In this document: positions 8,000-15,593 of the stretch, one piece after another
How the letters are laid out: the number at the start of each line of letters is the position of its first letter
Numbering within the stretch: position 1 is the first letter of the stretch
Assembly: GCA_028684915.1 (NCBI GenBank)
Contig: JAQUEZ010000034.1
Span: 1-42,271, forward strand
DNA: 42,271 bases
Source of the DNA: Desulfobulbus sp.
GTDB lineage: Bacteria; Desulfobacterota; Desulfobulbia; Desulfobulbales; Desulfobulbaceae
Direction: 5' to 3'
Position numbers and translations under genes: made by a program
Notes under the pieces: model-generated
What the model saw: only the letters and a program-made list of their open reading frames with translations
What the model was told of the DNA's origin: nothing
The model's database searches: none

Positions 8000-9288
8000 T
8001 CGTTGCTCTGTTGGTTGCTGCCGTTATCCATCTGGTACAGCTCGCGAATGGTTTTGATCCGTTCGGGTAAGGCGATGCAGTGATTTTCCGACTTGAGAAA
8101 ATGCAGCGGAGGATAGGCCAGCTTGCCGGTGATCCCGGCCACCATCTTCTCCAGTCGCTGCCGCGAGGGGCTATCCATATCCTCCAACCGGCCCAGCGTT
8201 TTCTCCACCTCGCCCCTTACCTGCTGTTCGATCGTCTCCCGCAACTGAATGATGGTCGGGGTGGACTCCATATTGGCAAGCCATTTGGAAAATTTCAGTT
8301 TTTCCTCACTAATGATCCGCTGCGCCTTGAAGGCCTCCTTGTCCCGCTCGGACTTGTTCATCTCCACCACATTGTTCAGATCATCAATGTCGTAGAGATA
8401 CACATTATCGAGCTCGTTAATGGCAGGATCAAGGTCGCGGGGAACGGCAATATCTATGAAAAACAATGGTCGATTGCGCCGCCCGCGCATCACCGAACGC
8501 ACATCCTCCCGATGGAGAATCAAATCGGTTGCTCCGGTGGAACTAATTATGATATCAACTAGTTGTAGCTGATCAAGCAACTCCTCCAGAGAGACAGCTT
8601 GGCCGTTATAACAACGGGCAAGGTTGATCGCGCGCTGCAGAGTCCGGTTGGCCACGACAACCTCGGTGACCCCCTGGCCGACCAGGTGTTCGGCCGCCAG
8701 TTCCGCCATCTCGCCAGCGCCCACCAACAAAACCTTTTTGCCATGGAGATCGCCGAAGATCTTACGAGCCAGTTCCACTGCGGCGTAACTGATCGAGACC
8801 GCGCTGGCACCGATACGGGTTTCCGTACGGACCCGTTTGGCCACGGAAAATGATTTATGAAGGAGCTTATTGAGAATAAAGCCGGTGCTATCGGCCTTGG
8901 TGGCGTGCCGGTACGCCTCTTTGAGCTGCCCCAGAATTTGGGCCTCGCCGACAATCATCGAATCCAGGCTGGCAGCGACCAGAAATAGATGCTCTGCGGC
9001 CTCAAGATTGACGTAATGGTAGACGTGGCGCTGCAACTCTTCGGCAGAGATCGCCTGACCAAAAAGAATTTCTTGGACCCGTTTGGTGGCCCGCTCAACA
9101 TCGCGGCAGGTGAACAGCACCTCAACCCGGTTGCAGGTGGAGAGAAGATAGTACTCACGCAGTTCCGCCAACTGGCCCAAAGCGCGTAAGGGTTCTTCAT
9201 AGCCGGAGGAAAGCGCCAGTTTTTCCCGAACTGCTAAAGGCGTGGTTTTGTGGTTGACGCCGAGCAGGACAATGGCGTCACGAGACAT
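7996..9288 (-). CDS. hemA: Glutamyl-tRNA reductase
   Basis: The 430-residue product is HemA, which reduces glutamyl-tRNA(Glu) to glutamate-1-semialdehyde, the first committed step of C5-pathway tetrapyrrole synthesis. The N terminus has GVNHKTTP and the catalytic cysteine C52 in LLSTCNRVE. The NADPH-binding domain carries VGAGEMAELAAEHL, and a C-terminal dimerisation helix follows. Length is normal for the family. It overlaps the upstream CcsA-like gene by 11 bases and the downstream unknown gene by 4, so these genes form one coupled operon. Neighbouring precorrin-2 dehydrogenase indicates that flux goes to siroheme and probably to heme by the siroheme-dependent route used in sulfate reducers. 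Confidence 0.97.
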   Translation of the reverse strand: MSRDAIVLLGVNHKTTPLAVREKLALSSGYEEPLRALGQLAELREYYLLSTCNRVEVLFTCRDVERATKRVQEILFGQAISAEELQRHVYHYVNLEAAEHLFLVAASLDSMIVGEAQILGQLKEAYRHATKADSTGFILNKLLHKSFSVAKRVRTETRIGASAVSISYAAVELARKIFGDLHGKKVLLVGAGEMAELAAEHLVGQGVTEVVVANRTLQRAINLARCYNGQAVSLEELLDQLQLVDIIISSTGATDLILHREDVRSVMRGRRNRPLFFIDIAVPRDLDPAINELDNVYLYDIDDLNNVVEMNKSERDKEAFKAQRIISEEKLKFSKWLANMESTPTIIQLRETIEQQVRGEVEKTLGRLEDMDSPSRQRLEKMVAGITGKLAYPPLHFLKSENHCIALPERIKTIRELYQMDNGSNQQSNE

Positions 9289-10096
9289 AGGTATGCACTC
9301 CTTCTAAAAGAAAGGAAACACCCCAAAGGGTAAACAATACGGAAAGAAAGCCGATGATACTCAAAATCGCCACCCGTCGTCCGCGCCAGCCAACGGTAAA
9401 TCGTTGATGCAAGGCGGCGGCGTAAAGAAACCAGGTGATCAGGGACCAAGTTTCCTTGGGATCCCAGTGCCAGTAGGCGCCCCAAGCCTGTTTGGCCCAC
9501 AGAGAGCCGGTGATCAGCCCGAGGGTGAACAAGGGAAAGCCTACGCTCAGACAATGTTGGTTCAGTTTGTCCAGAGCTTCCAGGGAAGGGAGCCGCGAGT
9601 AAAACAGGCCAAAACGTTTTTTCTTGATTTCACGTTCCTGCAACAGATACATGATGCCGCCGATACAGGCGAGGGCAAGGAAACCATCGGCAAAGATGGC
9701 TATCGAGGCATGGACCGGCAACCACCAGGATTGGAGAGCAGGCGGCAAGGGTATCATGGTGCGCGAAGATAAGGCGGCGACCAACATCAGGACAAAGACC
9801 AGAGAGCTGACGAAAACACCAAGATTTTTCACGGTGTATCGCCAACGGAAGGAAAGATAACAACAACTTACCGACCAGGCAAAGAAGGAAACCGTTTCGT
9901 GATGGCTGGTAATGGGCGTATGTCCGGTTTCCACCGCCCGGGCAATGATATTGACGGTGTGGACGAGAAAGGCCACCAGGAAAATAGTCCGCCCGGTTCT
10001 TCGCAACGGTGTTTTCTGGGTGAGAAAAAAAACCAGGTAGGCGGCAAAGGAAAACAGATAGACCGCAACACTGCCCTGAAAGAGCAAGAAACTCAT
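9278..10096 (-). CDS. CcsA/HemX-family cytochrome c assembly membrane protein
   Basis: This 272-residue protein has about eight hydrophobic membrane segments. It also has the tryptophan-rich heme-handling motif of the CcsA/CcmC/HemX superfamily, seen as WGAYWHWDPKETW near residues 208-220. CcsA proteins help deliver heme to apocytochromes c outside the inner membrane. HemX proteins in hem operons affect HemA abundance in Bacillus. Both are compatible with its position between hemA and the precorrin-2 dehydrogenase gene. It overlaps both neighbours (4 bases upstream, 11 downstream). The partner CcsB/ResB is not in the window, so the HemX-like role cannot be excluded. Confidence 0.85.
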   Translation of the reverse strand: MSFLLFQGSVAVYLFSFAAYLVFFLTQKTPLRRTGRTIFLVAFLVHTVNIIARAVETGHTPITSHHETVSFFAWSVSCCYLSFRWRYTVKNLGVFVSSLVFVLMLVAALSSRTMIPLPPALQSWWLPVHASIAIFADGFLALACIGGIMYLLQEREIKKKRFGLFYSRLPSLEALDKLNQHCLSVGFPLFTLGLITGSLWAKQAWGAYWHWDPKETWSLITWFLYAAALHQRFTVGWRGRRVAILSIIGFLSVLFTLWGVSFLLEGVHTYVS

Positions 10097-10782
10097 GGAT
10101 TCTCCTTAATCAGTACCTCCAGATCCCGACCCAAGGGCCGACCTATCACCCCCTCCAGGTGCGCCTGCACCTTGTGCCATTGTCGTTCCCGGAGCCAGAG
10201 GACTATATCGTCCTGTAGGATCTTTTGAAATAGAATCTTTTTGTCCGCATCGCTAGCCGCCTGTCCAATCACATCTTCCCGAATGGCACCTATCAGCGAG
10301 GTTAGCAGTGCATACTCCTCCCCGATAACCTGTTCCAGACGCTTGCGGACCATGGCCGCCACAGCCGGCGTCTTGCCATTGGTGGCGATGCTGATACTCA
10401 ACGCACCCCGCCGTAACACTGCCGGAACCTGAAAATCGCAGAACTCAGGTCCATCGGCCACATTAACCAGAAGATTGCGGGACCGGGCGGCCTCGATGAT
10501 CTCTGCCTGTACCGTTGGCTGGTCAGTGGCGGCAAAGACGAGAAAGGCCTCGGACAAATCTGCGGCAGCGAACGTCTTTTGCCGCCATTCGATAGCCCCT
10601 TGGGCCATGAGAGCTTCCAGCTGTTTGCCGAGTACCGGGCTAATGAGACGCACCCGGGCCCCGGCAGCGAGAAGTCCGCGAACCTTGCGGGCAGCGACAT
10701 TGCCGCCCCCTACCACCACGCAGAGCCTGCCTGCGATATCAAGGCTCACTGGATACACAACCGCCCTCTTGCTTTTTCCCAA
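10093..10782 (-). CDS. Precorrin-2 dehydrogenase / sirohydrochlorin ferrochelatase-like protein
   Basis: The 229-residue protein matches the N-terminal, NAD-dependent part of CysG (Met8/SirC family), with the motif VVVGGGNVAARKVRGLLAAG at about residues 22-41 and the downstream NVADGPEFCDFQVPAV segment. It converts precorrin-2 to sirohydrochlorin, and some members also insert iron. Siroheme is needed for dissimilatory and assimilatory sulfite reductases and, in sulfate reducers, is a precursor of heme. The uroporphyrinogen methyltransferase half of CysG is absent, so that step is encoded elsewhere. It overlaps the CcsA-like gene by ATGA and lies 5 bases after the methyltransferase gene. Confidence 0.92.
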   Translation of the reverse strand: MGKSKRAVVYPVSLDIAGRLCVVVGGGNVAARKVRGLLAAGARVRLISPVLGKQLEALMAQGAIEWRQKTFAAADLSEAFLVFAATDQPTVQAEIIEAARSRNLLVNVADGPEFCDFQVPAVLRRGALSISIATNGKTPAVAAMVRKRLEQVIGEEYALLTSLIGAIREDVIGQAASDADKKILFQKILQDDIVLWLRERQWHKVQAHLEGVIGRPLGRDLEVLIKENP

Positions 10783-10787
10783 AAAAA

Positions 10788-11480
10788 TCAGTTACGGGGC
10801 TGGAGACGATTGAGAAGAATAATTTTATCCCCGTCGAAACTCTTTAAGCGTCTCTGGGAGGCTGCGATGCGGTAATCCTTCTCTGCCATTTTCAAAAACG
10901 GCGCCAGGCTTTGCCGTTTGCTGTCGTGGGCCAGATAGACGACGCCACCGGGTTTGAGTGTCTTTTGGAGCACATTGAGCAGCGGTTGAAAAAATTCTTC
11001 CCGGAAGAGAATCTCCGCTCCGAGAATGACATCAAATTTTTTCATTTCAGGCGGATTGAGCCAATCGAGCATAAGGCAATCAACATTCTGCAGACCGCTG
11101 GCCGCTGCATTGATCCGCTCAAAATCAAGGATCATGTCCTCGTAATCGGACAGGGTAACATCGTAGCCGACTTTTGCCGCCGTGAGGCCTGGAGCGCCCA
11201 GACCGGCACCAAGCTCGAGTAATGTTGTCCCCGGTTCACAAGGTATCCCGGTAATATATTCGGAAAGAACAATTGCCGCCTCCCAAAGCCGAATCCAGAA
11301 GGGAAAGGTTGAGACATCCTTGAGCGGATCCTTCCCGTCAAGAATCTGTTCCAGATCCGTGATCTTGAGCAAGTGCAAGGCATGTTCCCTGATCTTAAGG
11401 GGTTCAAAGGCAACCTTGTACTGGCTTTTAATTGCATTATACAGATTCAGTTCTATCTCAGGTAAGGTTTGCGGATCCAT
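10788..11480 (-). CDS. Class I SAM-dependent methyltransferase, METTL21/nicotinamide-methyltransferase-like
   Basis: This 230-residue protein has a Rossmann methyltransferase core. Motif I is LLELGAGLGAPGL, followed by the acidic residue of the second strand (LSDYED) and the FDVILGAEILF strand. The layout resembles the methyltransferase-16 family that methylates protein lysines. The substrate is unknown. It is the first gene of the heme cluster, 5 bases before the precorrin-2 dehydrogenase gene. It is preceded by an AAGGAG site about 12 bases from the ATG. A weak promoter-like pair (TTGCCT, 17 bases, CATAGT) lies upstream. The link to tetrapyrrole synthesis is positional only. Confidence 0.8.
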   Translation of the reverse strand: MDPQTLPEIELNLYNAIKSQYKVAFEPLKIREHALHLLKITDLEQILDGKDPLKDVSTFPFWIRLWEAAIVLSEYITGIPCEPGTTLLELGAGLGAPGLTAAKVGYDVTLSDYEDMILDFERINAAASGLQNVDCLMLDWLNPPEMKKFDVILGAEILFREEFFQPLLNVLQKTLKPGGVVYLAHDSKRQSLAPFLKMAEKDYRIAASQRRLKSFDGDKIILLNRLQPRN

Positions 11481-11605
11481 ACGCGGGTCTCTCTCCTTAG
11501 CAGTCAGAAAATGGGGTGTGGCTCAACAGCCTTTTTGCCGCCACTATGCCGGATTACGCCACTAAAGGCAACTAATGAGGCGCGGCCACAGGGCCATACA
11601 AATAA

Positions 11606-11642
11606 AAAGAGCGGGTCGATTTCTTCAATCGACCCGCTCTTT
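11606..11642 (-). terminator. Terminator of the small exported-protein gene
   Basis: A 16-bp perfect stem (11606-11621 with 11627-11642, loop TCTTC) is followed on the minus strand by TTATTT. It lies 25 bases past the stop of the small exported protein and separates that gene from the heme cluster. Confidence 0.88.
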
Positions 11643-11667
11643 ACAACAAATAAACGCTGTCAGACTA

Positions 11668-11859
11668 TCAGCAGCCTTCCAGTTTTTTTGCGGCTTTAAC
11701 AGTGACCTTGTCACCGGCTTTAACGTCAGCCTTGTCGCAGGTCATGGTAACTTTGGTTCCCTCTACGCCGTCAACGGTGCAGGTGGATTTTGCAGCAAAA
11801 GCAGCACCTGCACTCAGGGCAAATGCAGCAACCATCAGGGTAACAATGATCTTTTTCAT
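11668..11859 (-). CDS. Small exported cysteine-containing protein (63 aa)
   Basis: A clear Sec signal peptide (MKKIIVTLMVAAFALSAGAAFA, cleavage predicted after residue 22) precedes a mature domain of about 41 residues. The mature part has three cysteines, in STCTV, MTCDK and the final residue, and alternating beta-strand-like sequence (VEGTKVTM, AGDKVTVKAA). It resembles small secreted beta-barrel-like proteins often seen in delta-group anaerobes, but I cannot name a function. The ATG at 11859 is chosen for its AAGGAG site 8 bases upstream. The gene has its own consensus promoter and terminator. A periplasmic thioredoxin-like gene lies immediately upstream. Confidence 0.85.
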   Translation of the reverse strand: MKKIIVTLMVAAFALSAGAAFAAKSTCTVDGVEGTKVTMTCDKADVKAGDKVTVKAAKKLEGC

Positions 11860-11921
11860 GGCGGTCTCCTTTATAGAATGTGGGTTGTACAAACCAAACC
11901 TATTGCCTCTTTCCTTTGAGA

Positions 11922-11950
11922 AATCTAAGAAATACAGGCAAGAATGTCAA
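11922..11950 (-). promoter_or_regulatory. Consensus promoter of the small exported-protein gene
   Basis: On the minus strand TTGACA (11945-11950), a 17-base spacer and TAGATT (11922-11927) form a strong sigma-70-type promoter. It would start transcription about 55 bases before the ATG at 11859. Confidence 0.82.
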
Positions 11951-11986
11951 CAGCAAATCTCTGCCCCCTACTGTGGAGGAAAACAA

Positions 11987-12487
11987 TTAAAGTACTGATT
12001 CAATATCTCTTTCCAATAAACTCCGAGGGACCAGCCCCGCATACTTTTTGACCACATGCCCCTGCTTGTTCACTAAAAACGAGGTAGGGATGGTGGCTAC
12101 GCCGCCAAACTGATGGCGGGTGCCCTCATCGGCAAGCAACACCTGATAGTTGATCCCGGCTTTTTCCACCAACTTGGCAACTGTCCCCGCCCCGCCCTCA
12201 TCAACAGCCAGGGCCACCACGGAAAATCCTTGGGCCTGGTACTGGGACTGCACGGCTTTGAGCGCCGGAATCTCTTGCATGCAGGGACCACACCAGGTGG
12301 CAAAAAAAGTGATCAACATTGCCTGTCCTTCGTAGGTATTGCTGGAAACCAATGATCCACTGCGTACGGTGGGTAGTGTAAATGACGGCAGATTCACCGC
12401 TGCCATGCCCGGCGCCACCACGAACAGACCGAGAACCAAGGCGCCAATCAGGAAAAAACGCCCATTGAGTTGCCTATTTTTTTTCAT
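11987..12487 (-). CDS. TlpA/ResA-like periplasmic thioredoxin
   Basis: The 166-residue protein has an N-terminal signal or anchor segment (hydrophobic residues 11-30) and a thioredoxin fold with the redox motif W65-C66-G67-P68-C69. A cis-proline motif (VATIPTSF) also supports the family. TlpA/ResA proteins reduce disulfides in the periplasm, often during cytochrome c maturation. The nearby CcsA-like protein is consistent with that role but is in another operon. A GGAGGA site lies 6 bases before the ATG. No terminator separates it from the small exported-protein gene downstream, so partial cotranscription is possible. Confidence 0.9.
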   Translation of the reverse strand: MKKNRQLNGRFFLIGALVLGLFVVAPGMAAVNLPSFTLPTVRSGSLVSSNTYEGQAMLITFFATWCGPCMQEIPALKAVQSQYQAQGFSVVALAVDEGGAGTVAKLVEKAGINYQVLLADEGTRHQFGGVATIPTSFLVNKQGHVVKKYAGLVPRSLLERDIESVL

Positions 12488-12763
12488 TTATTCCTCCACG
12501 AGCGCATTGGGTAATAGACACGAACCAGACGCGTCATCGCCTGCCTTCATCCGGAAAACCGTTGCGCCTTTACTTGCTTCCGGTTAGATAATTGTGACCG
12601 ATTTGTTGAAAAAACAAGAAACAGAACCTTATGCCTCCTAAAAACAGGAGGATACGAAGAACGGAGTGTTGCCTTTGCAATCTTTTGCAACAACGACATT
12701 ACTTGATCTTTTAAGCCAAATACACCGAACTTCCCATCAAATTTCCCTTCCCCTAACGACATC

Positions 12764-13747
12764 ATGATTCAACGAATTCTTCTCTTTTGTGCCCTTGCCA
12801 GCCTCTTTATCACTCTGACAAACGCATCCGCCAGTATCGTCGATCGCAGTGTCGCCATTGTTAACAACGATACCATCACTCTGTCCGAGGTCAACGAACT
12901 GGGCCAGTCTTTTTTTAAAAAAATCACCGATGAGACCCCGCCTGACCGGCTCGCTGAAGCACTGTACCGGGCCCGGCTCACGGTTATCGACAAACTCGTC
13001 GACAAAAAGCTCATGGTGCAGGAGGCCAAAAAACTCAACATTCAGGTCAGTGATCAGGATGTGGACGGGGCCGTGCAACGCATCTTAGCCGGCAATAAAA
13101 CAACCATGGAGCAAATGCGCAAAGAGTTGAGCTCCATGGGGATGAGTGAAAAGCAGTACCGTGAAGAACTGCGCGACCAAATCCTCAGTTCCCGCCTTGT
13201 GAACTACGAGGTACGGACGAAAGTCGTTATCCCGGAAGAACAAATCCTCGATTACTACGACAACAATTTCACCGAACAGGCAGAAGGCGGCGGGTACCAC
13301 CTGCAACAGATCGGCTGTATCTGGGGCAGTGCCCTGGCCGACGGCTCTGTACCGACCCAGGACCAGGCCAAAGTGAAAATCCAAAAAGCCTATAAGCAGG
13401 CCCATGACGGCGATAATTTTCAGGATTTAGCCCGCAAATACTCAGATCTACCCAATGGCAAAGAGGGAGGCGATCTCGGCCTGTTCCAGCTCGATGAACT
13501 GGCCACATACATCCGGGAGGCCATTGCCCACCTAAAATCCGGGGAATTGAGCCCCATCGTTGCAACCGGAAACGGTTATGTCTTTTTCAAGGTCGTTTCC
13601 ACTGAAAAAGGAAAAATTGCCGCCAAAGCCTCTTATGAGTCGGTCAAAGAGCAGATTCGTGAAAAACTCCTCCAGCAGGCTATGGAAACTCGATTTAAGG
13701 AATGGATGCAATCTATTCGCGAAAAAGCATACATCAAAATCCTGTAA
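12764..13747 (+). CDS. surA: SurA-like periplasmic peptidyl-prolyl isomerase/chaperone
   Basis: The 327-residue protein has a signal peptide (residues 1 to about 22), a SurA-type N-terminal chaperone domain that begins VDRSVAIVNNDTITLSEV, and one parvulin domain (about 175-280) with the typical DLARKYSDLPNGKEGGDLGLF stretch. It should help outer-membrane proteins fold in the periplasm. It has one parvulin domain, whereas E. coli SurA has two, which is common outside Gammaproteobacteria. It starts a plus-strand cluster with rodZ (50 bases downstream) and recO. The divergent upstream gap of 276 bases holds promoters and a small hairpin (12634-12651), with nothing else recognisable. Confidence 0.9.
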   Translation: MIQRILLFCALASLFITLTNASASIVDRSVAIVNNDTITLSEVNELGQSFFKKITDETPPDRLAEALYRARLTVIDKLVDKKLMVQEAKKLNIQVSDQDVDGAVQRILAGNKTTMEQMRKELSSMGMSEKQYREELRDQILSSRLVNYEVRTKVVIPEEQILDYYDNNFTEQAEGGGYHLQQIGCIWGSALADGSVPTQDQAKVKIQKAYKQAHDGDNFQDLARKYSDLPNGKEGGDLGLFQLDELATYIREAIAHLKSGELSPIVATGNGYVFFKVVSTEKGKIAAKASYESVKEQIREKLLQQAMETRFKEWMQSIREKAYIKIL

Positions 13748-13797
13748 TCCTGAGTGGCCGGCCCCTGTTGAACCAATAAATCAACTTCCCCCGTGGT

Positions 13798-14580
13798 ATG
13801 CGCACAGATCTCTCCGATTTTTCAGGCGATCAGCCGGTGGGCGAACAGCTTCGCCGGGCACGCCTTGACCAAAACCATACCATTGAGGAGGCAGCCGCTC
13901 ATACGCGGATTTCTCTCTCCACTCTGCGGGCCATTGAGGAACAGGCCTTTGACCGGCTACCGGCCGACGGTTTCACCAAAGGTCTGGTCAGCCTCTATGC
14001 CAGCTACCTCGGTTTAGAAGGAGAGCCACTAGCGATGCAATTCATCAGGGAACGGAGGAACGGGAGCAGCGACAGCTTGACGCCACTGCAAAAGAGCCAA
14101 ATCGACCATTCATTGGAACCCAAAAAACTGGCCGAACAGGCTCGGGTATCCTCTGCCGCGACAGCGACAGCGCTGCTCTTTGGTATCGTCGTCTCTTTCT
14201 CCGGCTTTTGTCTCTATTATGGGTGGAATCCCTTTGCCTATCTCACCGACAAAGCGCTTTCACTTACCACCACAGTCAAGAACACGTTTCATCCTGCTGA
14301 CCCGGCCACCAGTAGTATGCGCACGCAAAACACCCTGTCGCTGCAGGCTGTTTTTTATGCCGATTGCCGGGTGCAAGTGGCTATCGACAACCAACCAACC
14401 AGTGATCAGACCTACCTTAAGGGCTCGACTATTCAATGGGAAGCTGAACGGACTCTGCAACTCGATTTTTTCCAAGAGCATTGTGCAGATCTCCAGTTCA
14501 ACGGCAGCCTCCTAGCCGCGCCCGTGTACCGCGATGGCCGGGCCACACTCCGTTTGCCGCTTACCGTTCATGGCCCGTGA
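13798..14580 (+). CDS. rodZ: RodZ-like cell-shape protein (HTH, membrane anchor, DUF4115)
   Basis: This 260-residue protein has a Cro/C1-type helix-turn-helix domain (about residues 14-75, with LRRARLDQNHTIEEAA), one membrane segment (about 120-143) and a C-terminal periplasmic beta domain of the DUF4115 type (about 180-258). This order is diagnostic of RodZ, which links MreB filaments to the cell-wall elongation machinery. Length is somewhat short but normal for the class. No strong ribosome site is visible before the ATG. The 3' end overlaps recO by 11 bases. Confidence 0.88.
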   Translation: MRTDLSDFSGDQPVGEQLRRARLDQNHTIEEAAAHTRISLSTLRAIEEQAFDRLPADGFTKGLVSLYASYLGLEGEPLAMQFIRERRNGSSDSLTPLQKSQIDHSLEPKKLAEQARVSSAATATALLFGIVVSFSGFCLYYGWNPFAYLTDKALSLTTTVKNTFHPADPATSSMRTQNTLSLQAVFYADCRVQVAIDNQPTSDQTYLKGSTIQWEAERTLQLDFFQEHCADLQFNGSLLAAPVYRDGRATLRLPLTVHGP

Positions 14581-15373
14581 CTTCCCCCTGACCACTTGCG
14601 GATATGTCCTTAACATCAGCGGATATGGGGAGGCCGACAAACTCGTCACCCTGTATAGCCATGACCTTGGTCGATTCACAGCCATTGCCAAAGGGGCACT
14701 AAAAAGCAAGCAGCGTTTCGTCAACAAACTTGAGCCCTACAGTCAACTACGCCTGTTTTACCAGCCGCCACGAACCGCATCAGGGCTCTATTTTCTTCAG
14801 GAGGCCGAGTTGCTCAAAGCCCACCTCCCTCTCCGGCAAAACCATCGTCGCTATATCGCTGCAGCGCACTTCAGTGAGGTAATCCTGCGATTTACACGCG
14901 AACTGGATCCTGACCCTGAACTCTACATTCTGATTTCCTGGGCCTTGGAAAATTTATGTAGTGCGCAATCCCCCTTGCAAATCTCGGTATTTGCCCTAAT
15001 ACATCTGCTCGGCATTCTTGGCTACCGACCGGATCTGCTTGCCTGTAGCCGCTGTCATCAGCCTGTGCGTACTCCGCACTCCTATCTTTTGCTCCCAGGC
15101 AACGGCTCGCTGCTCTGCAATACTTGTCACCCGAAATCGTCTTCTTTTCCGCGCCTGACAGTGCAGACCCTACGGACTCTCGCCCGAGCGCAATCAACGC
15201 CCCTTGACCGTCTCCCCAGGCTGCACCTCCCGTTACCGGCAATAAGCGATGCCTTGAATGCACTCCACAACTATTTTTTACATCTCCTCCAACAGGATAT
15301 TCACTCCTGGCAGCTCCTGCGTACACTCATCCCCTCTAGGATCTCAGTTCACGGAATCGGCACACCTCTTTAA
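14570..15373 (+). CDS. recO: DNA repair protein RecO
   Basis: The 267-residue product is RecO, which works with RecR and RecF to load RecA on SSB-coated DNA. It has the N-terminal OB-fold region (LTTCGYVLNISGYGEADKLV, GRFTAIAKGALKSK) and the C-terminal zinc site C159-x2-C162 and C183-x2-C186. The start at 14570 is chosen because it gives the family N terminus and an 11-base overlap with rodZ. A longer in-frame start at 14534 adds residues with no match to the family. Confidence 0.93.
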   Translation: MARDFPLTTCGYVLNISGYGEADKLVTLYSHDLGRFTAIAKGALKSKQRFVNKLEPYSQLRLFYQPPRTASGLYFLQEAELLKAHLPLRQNHRRYIAAAHFSEVILRFTRELDPDPELYILISWALENLCSAQSPLQISVFALIHLLGILGYRPDLLACSRCHQPVRTPHSYLLLPGNGSLLCNTCHPKSSSFPRLTVQTLRTLARAQSTPLDRLPRLHLPLPAISDALNALHNYFLHLLQQDIHSWQLLRTLIPSRISVHGIGTPL

Positions 15374-15481
15374 GGCGATGGTTTATTGTAAAAAGCAGCG
15401 TTGTTTCCACTGCATCCGCTGTTTACGCTATGTTTTTTGCCAGTCACTCTAGATTCATTTGCACTTTTCCCTTTTTTCATG

Positions 15482-15490
15482 TGTTATACT
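15482..15490 (+). promoter_or_regulatory. Probable extended -10 promoter of the glucan synthase gene
   Basis: TGTTATACT (15482-15490) is a TGn-type extended -10 element. TTGCAC at 15459-15464 is too far away (20 bases) for an ideal -35 but may contribute. Transcription from here gives a leader of about 97 bases that contains the hairpin at 15514-15540. Confidence 0.5.
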
Positions 15491-15513
15491 TGCATCCTTT
15501 TTCATAGGCCAAG

Positions 15514-15540
15514 GTCTCTTGGTTTCGATCACCAAGAGAC
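15514..15540 (+). promoter_or_regulatory. Hairpin in the 5' leader of the glucan synthase gene
   Basis: A 10-bp perfect stem, GTCTCTTGGT (15514-15523) with ACCAAGAGAC (15531-15540), has the 7-base loop TTCGATC. There is no T run behind it, so it is not a simple terminator. It lies 53 bases before the ATG. Its function is unknown. Confidence 0.5.
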
Positions 15541-15593
15541 GTGCAAACCTTCAACGCCTCTTAACCCTTTCACTTATTCTCTTCACTCCCCCT

